From positions 1 to 39,620 of the forward strand of contig CACLTO010000006.1 of assembly GCA_902609915.1 (NCBI GenBank): 39,620 nt of DNA. The letters are read 5' to 3'. Shown one piece after another: positions 17,982-27,147 of this stretch. The notes below the pieces were generated by a model that was not told the DNA's origin, searched no databases, and saw nothing but the letters and a program-made list of their open reading frames with translations. This stretch comes from an uncultured Pelagibacteraceae bacterium (GTDB lineage: Bacteria > Pseudomonadota > Alphaproteobacteria > Pelagibacterales > Pelagibacteraceae). Position numbers and translations under genes: made by a program. The stretch's first letter is position 1. Each line of letters starts with the position of its first letter.

Positions 17982-19830
17982 TTAAGACCCCAGCAAAACT
18001 TATAAACAGTACAGAAATCCATATCCAAATCATAAAGGGTTTAACTTGATATCTAATATTGAAGTAATCTTGGTTCTGAACATAATTCATAGTAATAAAT
18101 TTATCAGATAATAAATTGGTTTTAATATCAGCCTCACTAGTTACTATGTTTGGTTGATTATATATTCGAAGCTCAGGATTAAGAATGTCAGCAGGTCCAT
18201 CCAAATATCGAATATTAAATTTACCAATTATTGCCTTAAAATTCTTTTCATTTACCTGGTCAATATCTTCGAAATTTATAGTAAATTTTTTGGTCTTAAA
18301 CGTTTCACCCACTCTTAAATTTGTAATAACTTCAGTCGAAAAAATATTGTTAAATAGAATGCTTAATATCAACAAACTAAAACCAAAGTGTGCCAAATTT
18401 TGTGACAAATTTTTGAATTTTTTTGAAAAAAAATCTCTTATTGTTATAAAAAACAGAAAGAAAGCAGAAGTTACTAAAATAGTATTAATTAGAAAATTTA
18501 TATTAAGTTGTTTAATTATGGATACTGATAAAAAAGAAGAAATTACAAAAAAAGCAATCATATAAAATCTATCTTTTATTTCAGATTTTATCCAACTAAG
18601 CTTAGGTCCAATTGCCATAGCAATCAAAAATGGGATTAAAAATGGCAATATAAGTTTATTATAGAAAGGTGGACCAACAGATATTTTATTTGAAGTCAAG
18701 ACTTCTAAAAATATTGGATAAATAGTTCCAATTAAAACTACAGACAGAAAATACATCATAAACCAGTTGTTTATCAAGATTGCTGTCTCTTTACTTAGCC
18801 AAAAAAACTTGCTTTCTACTTTTTCCCCTTTTGAATGAAAAAAGAAAAAAATAAGAATAGATATAAAAATTAATGAAAATAAAAAAATTAAAATAAATAA
18901 GCCTCTCTCTGGATCATTTGCAAAAGTATGAACAGAGTTTAGAATACCAGATCTAACAAGAAATGTCCCACTCATGCTTAAAGTAAATGTTGCTATAGAA
19001 AGAATCATGGCCCATGAGGCTAAAATATTTTTTTTTTCTAAAACAAGAATACAATGTAAGAGAGTTGTTAGGGCTAACCATGGCATTAAGGATACATTTT
19101 CAACAGGATCCCAGAACCAAAATCCTCCCCAGCCTAATTCATAGTAAGCCCATATAGATCCTAACAAGATTCCTAATGTGAGAAAAACCCAAGATATTAA
19201 AACCCATGATTTAATATGTCTTGCCCAATCTGCTGATACATAATTAGAAACCATCGCTGCAAGAGATGATGAAAAAATTATCGAAGAACCAACATATCCT
19301 AAATATAAAATGGGAGGATGAATAGCTAAAGCAGGATCCTGTAAAATAGGGTTTAAACCTAAGCCTTCATTTGGGACTGGAAAAATAAAATTGAATGGAC
19401 TTGAAGTTTTGATCAAAAAAACAAAAAAACCTAAAATTATTATTTGCTGAAATAAAAGTGTAAAAATTCTGTATTTTTTTGGTTGTTCTTTCGACCTCAA
19501 CAAGAAAATAAAAATGAATGCTGTCAAAACTAATAACCAAAGTAATAAACTTCCCTCATGGTTTCCCCAGGTCCCAGAGATTTTATAAAATAATGGTTTT
19601 GTTGTGTGAGAATTATTAAAAACAGTTTCATTGCTAAAATCTGAATTCACAAAAGATATAATTAGTCCAAGAAAACTTAAAATAACAACAAATAATTGAA
19701 GAAATGTAAATGATATTATTTTCTTATCAAAAACTTTTGAATTTTTTAAATTCCTAATTGAAAAAAGAGTAATCAAAATAGAAAAAAAAAGTCCAAAATT
19801 TAGTGAATAAGATCCAATCAAACTTGCCAA
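17953..19830 (-). CDS. ccmF: Heme lyase CcmF
   Basis: TWGNHEGSLLLW, HPPILYLGYVG, WGGFWFWDPVENVSLMPWL (WWD domain). Confidence 0.97.
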   Translation of the reverse strand: MASLIGSYSLNFGLFFSILITLFSIRNLKNSKVFDKKIISFTFLQLFVVILSFLGLIISFVNSDFSNETVFNNSHTTKPLFYKISGTWGNHEGSLLLWLLVLTAFIFIFLLRSKEQPKKYRIFTLLFQQIIILGFFVFLIKTSSPFNFIFPVPNEGLGLNPILQDPALAIHPPILYLGYVGSSIIFSSSLAAMVSNYVSADWARHIKSWVLISWVFLTLGILLGSIWAYYELGWGGFWFWDPVENVSLMPWLALTTLLHCILVLEKKNILASWAMILSIATFTLSMSGTFLVRSGILNSVHTFANDPERGLFILIFLFSLIFISILIFFFFHSKGEKVESKFFWLSKETAILINNWFMMYFLSVVLIGTIYPIFLEVLTSNKISVGPPFYNKLILPFLIPFLIAMAIGPKLSWIKSEIKDRFYMIAFFVISSFLSVSIIKQLNINFLINTILVTSAFFLFFITIRDFFSKKFKNLSQNLAHFGFSLLILSILFNNIFSTEVITNLRVGETFKTKKFTINFEDIDQVNEKNFKAIIGKFNIRYLDGPADILNPELRIYNQPNIVTSEADIKTNLLSDKFITMNYVQNQDYFNIRYQVKPFMIWIWISVLFISFAGVLSVSKKRNEV

Positions 19831-19832
19831 AA

Positions 19833-20252
19833 TTATTTCTCCTCTAATGCAGCCTTTACCTCTGGGGGCATATAATTTTCATCATGTTTAGCAAGAATTT
19901 TTGTTGCTAAAAAATAATTTTTATCTTTTAAAAATCCCTCTGCTACCACGCCTTTTTCCTCAGCAAAAAGATTTGGTACTACACCTGAGTAAATTACATT
20001 TATTTCATTTTTAAAATCTGTTACTACGAATTTAATTTGCTTCGATATAATAGATATTGAATTTTTTTTTACCATTCCGCCAATCCTTATCTTTTTTTTA
20101 TCAATTTCACCTAAGGCTTTAATTTCCGTTGGAGATTTAAAAAAAATAACATTTTCCTCTAAAGATTTTATAATTAAAAATACCGATAAGGCTAAGGTAA
20201 TTAATATTAATGATACAAAAAAAAATCTTAATTTAACTTTGCGCCCATACAT
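19833..20252 (-). CDS. ccmE: Heme chaperone CcmE
   Basis: [33 protein letters not shown], heme-binding [12 protein letters not shown]. Confidence 0.95.
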   Translation of the reverse strand: MYGRKVKLRFFFVSLILITLALSVFLIIKSLEENVIFFKSPTEIKALGEIDKKKIRIGGMVKKNSISIISKQIKFVVTDFKNEINVIYSGVVPNLFAEEKGVVAEGFLKDKNYFLATKILAKHDENYMPPEVKAALEEK

Positions 20253-20262
20253 GGTTTAAGAG

Positions 20263-20490
20263 TTAAATATTTGATGTATTTGATAAGATCTCTTTATTGA
20301 TACTCTGAGTTTTTGCAAAAGCTGCTCTTTCAGAATTTAATAAACCAAATTTAGCTACAAATTTATTTCTTTCTTTAGTGTATTGAATTTTTACAATTAC
20401 AAAAAGCGAAGTAAAACTTATTAATGTAAAAGAGAATGCAGACCATACATAGAGTCCATATCCATTCATATAAATTAAATCGTTTATCAT
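20263..20490 (-). CDS. ccmD: CcmD-like heme exporter small subunit
   Basis: 75 aa, GYGLYVWSAFSFT then one TM helix, between ccmC and ccmE. Confidence 0.8.
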   Translation of the reverse strand: MINDLIYMNGYGLYVWSAFSFTLISFTSLFVIVKIQYTKERNKFVAKFGLLNSERAAFAKTQSINKEILSNTSNI

Positions 20491-21194
20491 AATCTATCTA
20501 ATCCTTTATTTTTAATTTTTATCAGTTCTGTATTATATTTCATTAAAAAAATTAATAGAGAAAATAGAGCAAATGCCGCAGTCATTATTAATAATGGGGT
20601 CATCATAGAGACGTGAATTGAAGATTCAGATAACATGCTAATTGATGCGGGTTGATGCAATGTATTCCACCAATCTACTGAATACTTAATTATTGGAACA
20701 TTGATTATTCCGAAAATTGTAATTATTGTTGTTACTTTAAATGCTTTGTCTTTATTTTCAAAAATTCTCCACGCTACAAGATACATAATATAAAATAGTG
20801 CTAAAATTAACATTGAAGTAATTCTTGCATCCCATGCCCACCATGTTCCCCATGTCGGTTTACCCCATATTGCTCCTGTAACAAGAGCTATTATATTAAA
20901 TACTAATCCAGAAGGTGCTAAACTTTTTGATATTAAAAAAAAGTTTCTAATTTTAAAAATATACCCAACCAAAGATAAAAGTGTGATAGCAGAGAAAGTT
21001 CCAAGAGAAATCCAAGCAGCTGGCACATGTACATACATAATTCTAACTGAATGACTTTGTTTGTAATCCTCTGGAGATAATATTAATGCCTCAGCCAATC
21101 CTATCGAAAAAATTACAATAAATAAAAATAAAACGTATTTAGGTGCTTTAGATGTAACTAAAAAAATTTTATTTGGTTCAAAATATTTAAACAT
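20487..21194 (-). CDS. ccmC: Heme exporter protein CcmC
   Basis: IMYVHVPAAWISL, WGKPTWGTWWAWDARITSML, VDWWNTLHQPASI. Confidence 0.96.
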   Translation of the reverse strand: MFKYFEPNKIFLVTSKAPKYVLFLFIVIFSIGLAEALILSPEDYKQSHSVRIMYVHVPAAWISLGTFSAITLLSLVGYIFKIRNFFLISKSLAPSGLVFNIIALVTGAIWGKPTWGTWWAWDARITSMLILALFYIMYLVAWRIFENKDKAFKVTTIITIFGIINVPIIKYSVDWWNTLHQPASISMLSESSIHVSMMTPLLIMTAAFALFSLLIFLMKYNTELIKIKNKGLDRL

Positions 21195-21230
21195 ATAATT
21201 ACAAAATTTTATTTAACGATTTCTATTATG

Positions 21231-21300
21231 AAAAAACTGCCTGATCAAGAATGCAGAGGGAGATAATAACGAAGGGTAAAAAAGTAGCACCCTTGATCAG
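21231..21300 (-). ncRNA. Candidate small RNA (hspQ-ccmC intergenic)
   Basis: Minus strand: TTGACA (21327-21332) and a -10-like TACTAT (21302-21307) precede a perfect 14-bp stem CUGAUCAAGGGUGC/GCAUUCUUGAUCAG (two G-U pairs) around a 32-nt loop, then GCAGUUUUUU. Confidence 0.6.
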
Positions 21301-21366
21301 AATAGTAAAATTTTAGCAAATTGGTGTGTCAAAGGTTTGCGTTAAATGTGTTAAAAAAAAGATTAT

Positions 21367-21687
21367 CTAATTTGAAAGCTTGAAATAGCTAGATCCTCTT
21401 TTTCCTGAGAAAATTTCCTCAATTAATGGGTGTTTTATGGGCTCATTCGAATCATCAACTAAAAGGTTTTGTTCTGAAACATAAGCTTCATAGGTAATTT
21501 CATCATTTTCAGCTAAGAGGTGGTAAAAGGGCTGATCTTTTTTGGGTCTGACATTTTTAGGTATTGATTGATACCATTCTTCAGAGTTATTAAATTCAAA
21601 ATCAACATCATATATAACGCCTCTAAAATCAAAGTGTTTGTGTTTTACGACATCACCAATTGAGAACTTTGCCTTTTGTATTGCCAT
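21367..21687 (-). CDS. hspQ: Heat shock protein HspQ
   Basis: KFSIGDVVKHKHFDFRGVIYDVD, QPFYHLLAENDE, YVSEQNLLVD. Confidence 0.93.
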   Translation of the reverse strand: MAIQKAKFSIGDVVKHKHFDFRGVIYDVDFEFNNSEEWYQSIPKNVRPKKDQPFYHLLAENDEITYEAYVSEQNLLVDDSNEPIKHPLIEEIFSGKRGSSYFKLSN

Positions 21688-21774
21688 TAGATTTAGTATG
21701 GGTATTTAAAAATAAAAATCAATAAAAAAAATTAAAAGTTTTTTGTGAAATACTATTTATGTTATTATCTTTAA

Positions 21775-22326
21775 GTGAATAAATCTTTTTTAAAGTTTAT
21801 TACTGATTTTGGGCCTTTAGTGATTTTTTTTTACTACTATTACGATAGTGGAAAAAATTTAAAAATTGCAATACCTCCATTTATAGTTGCGACAATAATT
21901 GCCCTAGCGGTAATGTGGTTTTTAGAAAAAAAAATACCAAAAGTTACATTGTTAAGTGGAGTTTTAATTACATTTTTTGGTGGGTTAACAATTTATTTTG
22001 ATAACCCAGTTTTTATTTATGTTAAACCAACAATTATAAACGTACTCTTTGCTCTTGCACTTATATTTGGAAGATACTTCACAAACGAACCAGTACTGAA
22101 AAAATTAATGGGCAAATCTATTTCGTTAACTGATGAAGGTTGGAATATATTAAATAAAAGATGGATATATTTTTTTTTTAGCCTTGCTATCTTAAATGAG
22201 TTGGTTTGGAGAACTCAGTCTGAGGAATTTTGGGTAAATTTTAAAGTGTGGGGTTTGCTACCGATTACTTTCATTTTTACTGCTTTTCAAATTAGCCTAA
22301 TCAATAAGTACAAAACAAATGAATAA
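21775..22326 (+). CDS. Septation protein A / inner membrane-spanning protein YciB
   Basis: FITDFGPLVIFFYYYYDSGKNL, NELVWRTQSEEFWVNFKVWGLLPITFIF; GTG start. Confidence 0.92.
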   Translation: MNKSFLKFITDFGPLVIFFYYYYDSGKNLKIAIPPFIVATIIALAVMWFLEKKIPKVTLLSGVLITFFGGLTIYFDNPVFIYVKPTIINVLFALALIFGRYFTNEPVLKKLMGKSISLTDEGWNILNKRWIYFFFSLAILNELVWRTQSEEFWVNFKVWGLLPITFIFTAFQISLINKYKTNE

Positions 22327-22660
22327 TAATTTACGTTTAATAATTAACAATGTTCATGACAAGAATGTTGATGAAAAACATTTTTTTGAAAAGTATGAAT
22401 TAAAAATCATTTTAGACCTATATGCAAAAATGGTTTCGAAAGGCTCATGGAAAGATTACGGATTAAGCATTTCTAGTAAACAAGTTAGTTTTAGTGTATT
22501 CAAAAATGCTACAGAAAATGCTCTTTATAAAATTTGTAAAAATTTTAAACCAAAAAATAAAAACTTAAGATATTTGATAACTGATTCAAATGGTAAAATT
22601 TTAAAAAATTCTTTCGATTTAAAGATACTTCTGCAAAAGATTGTTTGGAAAAAACTCTAA
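22319..22660 (+). CDS. DUF2794 family protein
   Basis: ELKIILDLYAKMVSKGSWKDYGLSI and VSFSVFKNATENALYKICK fit this alphaproteobacterial family. Confidence 0.8.
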   Translation: MNNNLRLIINNVHDKNVDEKHFFEKYELKIILDLYAKMVSKGSWKDYGLSISSKQVSFSVFKNATENALYKICKNFKPKNKNLRYLITDSNGKILKNSFDLKILLQKIVWKKL

Positions 22661-22668
22661 AATTTGAA

Positions 22669-23439
22669 TTATCTTCTTTGACCAAAAAGTCTTAATAACA
22701 TAATAAATAGATTAATAAAATCCAAGTAGAGAGTTAAAGCACCCATTACCGCTTTTTTTCCCATTAGTTCACCTGTGTCACTAGCAGCATACATGTTTTT
22801 AATTTTTTGTGTATCATATGCGGTTAGTCCAACAAATATTAAAACACCTAAAATTGAGATCACAAAATACATCATTGATGATTTCATAAATATATTAACT
22901 ATTGATGCAATTATAATTCCAATTAACCCCATCATTAAAAAAGATCCTAATTTTGTTAAGTCTCTTTTAGTTGTATAGCCATAGATGCTCATAGCTCCAA
23001 ATGTTGCTGAACAAATGAAAAATACTCTTGTGATACTCATGCCGGTATAAACTAACAAAATTGATGAAAGAGACAAACCCATTAACGCAGCAAAAATCCA
23101 AAAAGTTGTTTGAGCTTTTGATGCACTCATTTTATTTATTCCAAAACTCATATAAAATACCACTCCAAGAGGAGCTAACATAACCAACCATTTTAATCCT
23201 GACATGTAGATTGCATTACCCATTTGAGTTAGTCCAACTATAGACCCTGAACTATCAGTCACAACAGACATTTTAAAAGTCACTAGTGCAATTATACCTG
23301 TCAGAAGAATTCCAGTTGCCATGTAGTTATATACTTTAAGCATGTAAGCTCTTAAGCCTTCATCTGTAACTGTTGCTGTAGCTGATTGTTGAGCAGCTTG
23401 TTTTGCTCTTCCTAAGATACCTTTTTTATTAAATTCCAT
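22669..23439 (-). CDS. Bax inhibitor-1/YccA family membrane protein
   Basis: Seven TM helices; LRAYMLKVYNYMATGILLTG; GLTAYDTQKIKNMY; GALTLYLDFINLFIMLLRLFG. Confidence 0.94.
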   Translation of the reverse strand: MEFNKKGILGRAKQAAQQSATATVTDEGLRAYMLKVYNYMATGILLTGIIALVTFKMSVVTDSSGSIVGLTQMGNAIYMSGLKWLVMLAPLGVVFYMSFGINKMSASKAQTTFWIFAALMGLSLSSILLVYTGMSITRVFFICSATFGAMSIYGYTTKRDLTKLGSFLMMGLIGIIIASIVNIFMKSSMMYFVISILGVLIFVGLTAYDTQKIKNMYAASDTGELMGKKAVMGALTLYLDFINLFIMLLRLFGQRR

Positions 23440-23516
23440 GTCGAAATATATATAATCTTTTATTAATTATTCAAGATATCAAAAAAACAATAAATGACTA
23501 ATACTGTTAAAAAGTA

Positions 23517-24557
23517 ATGAATTATAAAAAATTAGGAAATACTGATCTAAATGTAAGTACAATTTGTCTCGGTACAATGACCTGGGGTGAACAGAACTCA
23601 GAAAAAGAAGGTTTTGAACAAATGGATTTTGCTCTAAACCAAGGAGTAAATTTTTGGGATACAGCAGAAATATACTCAATTCCAATGAGAGAGGAAACGT
23701 ATGGGGAAACTGAGAGAATAATTGGTAATTGGTTTGAGAAAACAAAAAAAAGAAATGAAATTGTTCTGGCTACAAAAGTATGCGGGAATACATCAAACAA
23801 ATATATTAGGGGTGGTGGAAATAGTTTTGGTAAAAAAAAGATTATGGAAGCTTTAGATGAGAGTTTGAAGAGACTAAAAACCGACTATATTGACTTATAT
23901 CAACTTCATTGGCCTGAAAGAAATACAAATTTTTTTGGTGATTATGGTTATGAACATGATGAGAATGATAAAAATTGGACGCCTTTTGAAGAAATTTTGG
24001 AAAGTTTAAAAAAATTAATTGAACAAGGTAAAGTTAGATATGTAGGTTTATCAAATGAAACTGCCTGGGGTCTATCTAAATTTCTTGAACTCTCAAAGAT
24101 GAAAGGGCTTCCAAAAATGATGTCAGTGCAAAATCCATATAATTTACTCAATAGAACTTATGAAGTTGGTTTGGCAGAAATTTCTGTAAGGGAGCAAAGC
24201 GGCTTATTAGCTTACTCTCCATTAGCGTTTGGATATCTAACAGGAAAATATAGAAATAATAAACTACCAGCAAAATCTCGGATGCAACTATTTAAAAATT
24301 TTAATCGATATAAAAATGAAAATGGTCAAAAAGCTATCGACGAATACTACAAAATTTCAAAAAAATATAATTTAGATTTTACTCAAATGTCTTTAAAATT
24401 CTGTGAAATTCAACATTTTACCACAAGCGTTATTATTGGAGCAACAACAATGGAACAGTTGAAAACAAACATAGAAAGTGTAAATGTAAATTTAAACAGT
24501 GATATAATTAATGATATTAACAAAATTCAACAAAAATACCCTAACCCATGTCCATAA
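23517..24557 (+). CDS. Aldo/keto reductase (Tas-like)
   Basis: CLGTMTWGEQN, FWDTAEIYSIP, DLYQLHWPERNTNFFG, VQNPYNLLNR. Confidence 0.93.
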   Translation: MNYKKLGNTDLNVSTICLGTMTWGEQNSEKEGFEQMDFALNQGVNFWDTAEIYSIPMREETYGETERIIGNWFEKTKKRNEIVLATKVCGNTSNKYIRGGGNSFGKKKIMEALDESLKRLKTDYIDLYQLHWPERNTNFFGDYGYEHDENDKNWTPFEEILESLKKLIEQGKVRYVGLSNETAWGLSKFLELSKMKGLPKMMSVQNPYNLLNRTYEVGLAEISVREQSGLLAYSPLAFGYLTGKYRNNKLPAKSRMQLFKNFNRYKNENGQKAIDEYYKISKKYNLDFTQMSLKFCEIQHFTTSVIIGATTMEQLKTNIESVNVNLNSDIINDINKIQQKYPNPCP

Positions 24558-25054
24558 TTAAAAGATTTATTTTCACGTTTCTATTTTTAATCATTCCTAT
24601 TACGATTAGTTTAGCAGATATTAAAAAGGTTGGTAAATTCAAAGATTGGGAAACGTTAGTAGTACAAGAAAGTTCTGGAAAAATTTGTTTTGCTCAATCA
24701 ATTCCAGTTTTACAGGCACCAAAAACAAATAAAAGAGATGCCAGATTATTTGTTACCTTCAGACCAAATGAAAAAATTTCTAATGAGATTAGTGCAACTG
24801 CTGGATATGAATTTAACAAAAACAATTCTGTTTTAGCAACATCAGGAAATAATAAATTTAAATTTGATATCAAACAACAAGGTTTTGCTTGGATGACAAG
24901 CGGTAAAAAAGAAAAGATAATGGTTAAGGTTATGAAAAAAGGATCAAGAATTATGGTTACCGGCTATAATGAAAAAGGATCTCAAACCATAGATCATTAT
25001 TCATTGTTGGGATTTACTAAAGCTTATAACTCTGCAAAAAAAGCTTGCAATTAA
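24548..25054 (+). CDS. Invasion-associated locus B (IalB) family protein
   Basis: Signal peptide; FKDWETLVVQESSGKICFAQS; FAWMTSGKKEKIMVKVMKKGSRIMVTGYNEKGSQTIDHYSLLGFTKAY. Confidence 0.85.
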   Translation: MSIIKRFIFTFLFLIIPITISLADIKKVGKFKDWETLVVQESSGKICFAQSIPVLQAPKTNKRDARLFVTFRPNEKISNEISATAGYEFNKNNSVLATSGNNKFKFDIKQQGFAWMTSGKKEKIMVKVMKKGSRIMVTGYNEKGSQTIDHYSLLGFTKAYNSAKKACN

Positions 25055-25057
25055 TTA

Positions 25058-26239
25058 ATGAAATCAAAAAAAAGAATTGTTTTAGCTTATTCAGGAGGCT
25101 TAGATACATCTATAATTCTAAAATGGCTTCAAGAAAATTATAGTGCAGAAGTAATTTGTTACACTTCTGATATAGGACAAGAGATTGATAGAAAAAAGAT
25201 AATCAATAATGCTAAAAAATTTGGTGTAAAAAGGATTATAATTAAAAATCTAAAAAATATTTTCGTAAAAGACTATGTTTTTCCAATGATACGAGGTAAC
25301 GCGGTTTACGAAGGGGTTTATTTATTAGGAACTTCCATAGCAAGACCATTAATTGCAAAAGACCAAATAAGAATAGCAAAAAAATTTAAAGCGTTTGCAG
25401 TATCTCATGGAGCAACAGGAAAAGGTAATGATCAGGTCAGATTTGAGCTAGGTTATCATTATTTTGGTCCAAAGATAAAAGTTGTTGCTCCTTGGAGAAT
25501 TTGGAAACTAAGATCCAGAAATGATTTAATAAGTTATGCAAAAAAACATGGGATACCTATCCCAAAAGATAAAAAAGGTGCACCTCCTTTTTCTGTCGAC
25601 GATAATTTATTTCATACCTCAACTGAGGGTAAAATTTTAGAAAATCCAAAAAATTCAGCGCCAGAATTTATTTTCCAAAGAACGACCTCTCCTGAAAAAG
25701 CACCAAATAAACCAACTTTTATTTTAATTAATTTTAAAAATGGTGACCCTGTTGGAATAAATGGAAAAAAATTAAATCCTGAAAACATTCTTACCAAATT
25801 AAATTTTATTGCTGGAAAAAATGGCATAGGAAGAGTTGACCTAGTTGAAAATAGGTTTCTTGGAATTAAATCAAGAGGAGTTTATGAGACACCAGGTGGA
25901 ACACTTTTGATTCACGCCCACAGAGCTATCGAGTCAGTGACATTGGATAAAGAAACGATGCACAAAAAGGACTCGATCATGCCAAGATATGCAGAATTAA
26001 TTTACAATGGTTATTGGTACTCAAAAGAAAGATTTAAATTACAAAAAATTATTGATCAAAAAAGAAATAAGGTAAATGGATCTGTAAAACTTAAACTATA
26101 CAAAGGGAATATTACTATCCTATCTAGAATTACAAAAAGTACTGCGTACTCAATGAAAAAAGTTTCTTTTGAGGAAAATAAAACATTCAATAAATCTAAT
26201 GTTGAAAGATTTATTAATTATCACAAGAAAAAACTCTAA
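25058..26239 (+). CDS. argG: Argininosuccinate synthase
   Basis: VLAYSGGLDTSIILKWL, YLLGTSIARPLIAK, SHGATGKGNDQVRFE, KSRGVYETPGGTLL. Confidence 0.97.
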   Translation: MKSKKRIVLAYSGGLDTSIILKWLQENYSAEVICYTSDIGQEIDRKKIINNAKKFGVKRIIIKNLKNIFVKDYVFPMIRGNAVYEGVYLLGTSIARPLIAKDQIRIAKKFKAFAVSHGATGKGNDQVRFELGYHYFGPKIKVVAPWRIWKLRSRNDLISYAKKHGIPIPKDKKGAPPFSVDDNLFHTSTEGKILENPKNSAPEFIFQRTTSPEKAPNKPTFILINFKNGDPVGINGKKLNPENILTKLNFIAGKNGIGRVDLVENRFLGIKSRGVYETPGGTLLIHAHRAIESVTLDKETMHKKDSIMPRYAELIYNGYWYSKERFKLQKIIDQKRNKVNGSVKLKLYKGNITILSRITKSTAYSMKKVSFEENKTFNKSNVERFINYHKKKL

Positions 26240-26302
26240 TATTGTTAAGTTTTAGGACAATTTATAGTTTGTTAAATTTATTTTTAGTTATATCTTAGAA
26301 TC

Positions 26303-26761
26303 ATGGAATCAATTAAAAATTGGATGAGAGATACAGCAAACATATTGTTTGATGATAGTAAAAATGATCTCCGCTCACTTCCTAAAACAGTCAGATTGCA
26401 AATTTTATTAGTTTTAAGCTTTATTTGGACAACAGTTTTTAGTTTATACGTGTTTTCATATACGACTTTTGTATTTGGTTGGACTGGACTTTTTTTAGCT
26501 CATATTGGTTTGATCTTTGCTGTGTATATGACCTTTAAACATTTTCACAGGGCTGAAGAAAATTCATCTAGTGTTTTTAAAACAAAAAATTTTGACCCCT
26601 TTAAAATAATGGTCCTCGTTTTTGTGATCGTATTTATATTCGTATTTTCTAAAGGAATTGAAGTTCTAACAAGTCCAAACCCCTACTCTTATTCAATACC
26701 ATATGATGGTTCATCAAAATCTGTATTTGAAAAATGGTTGCCATTTAGTAAAGACAAATAA
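26303..26761 (+). CDS. Hypothetical membrane protein
   Basis: 152 aa, at least three hydrophobic segments; overlaps downstream psiE-like ATG. Confidence 0.7.
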   Translation: MESIKNWMRDTANILFDDSKNDLRSLPKTVRLQILLVLSFIWTTVFSLYVFSYTTFVFGWTGLFLAHIGLIFAVYMTFKHFHRAEENSSSVFKTKNFDPFKIMVLVFVIVFIFVFSKGIEVLTSPNPYSYSIPYDGSSKSVFEKWLPFSKDK

Positions 26762-27141
26762 TGGAAAAAGTAGCTAAGAATTTACAACTTATTTTAATGG
26801 TTATTATTTTAGTAAGTACAGTAATTGCAGTGGGTATAGAGATGTATAAAATGTTTGAAAACAGGTCAGTTACTTTAGCTGATTTACTATTAATGTTTCT
26901 TTACCTAGAAGTACTTGCAATGGTGCGAGTTTTTTGGAACCAGCAATCAATAAGCATTACACTACCACTTTTAATAGCTATTACTGCTTTAGCGCGATTT
27001 ATAATTCTTCAGGGAAAAGAAATGGATCCAACAGCATTAGTTTATGAAGCTATCGCTATAGTGCTGATTGCAGGTGCAATTGTTATTCTCAGATTAAGAC
27101 ATAGTGATAAACTTGGTCTTAAGAAAAAAAAATCAAAATAA
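26761..27141 (+). CDS. PsiE family (phosphate-starvation-inducible) protein
   Basis: Four TM helices; LADLLLMFLYLEVLAMVRVFW, LAR..ILQGKEMDP. Confidence 0.85.
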   Translation: MEKVAKNLQLILMVIILVSTVIAVGIEMYKMFENRSVTLADLLLMFLYLEVLAMVRVFWNQQSISITLPLLIAITALARFIILQGKEMDPTALVYEAIAIVLIAGAIVILRLRHSDKLGLKKKKSK

Positions 27142-27147
27142 ATAAAA

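Noticed and set aside
21228-21265. Plus-strand mini-ORF MKKLPDQECRGR starting in the hspQ-ccmC gap
   Set aside because: Only 12 codons, embedded in the hairpin region, no supporting ribosome-binding site; better explained as non-coding structured DNA/RNA.
21241-21300. Possibility that the hspQ-ccmC hairpin is the SRP (4.5S) RNA, 6S RNA or tmRNA
   Set aside because: Lacks the SRP GGAA/AGCA core, is too short for 6S and has no tmRNA tRNA-like ends.
23479-23800. Minus-strand ORFs of 88 and 92 aa
   Set aside because: Both are antisense shadows of the aldo/keto reductase gene on the + strand.
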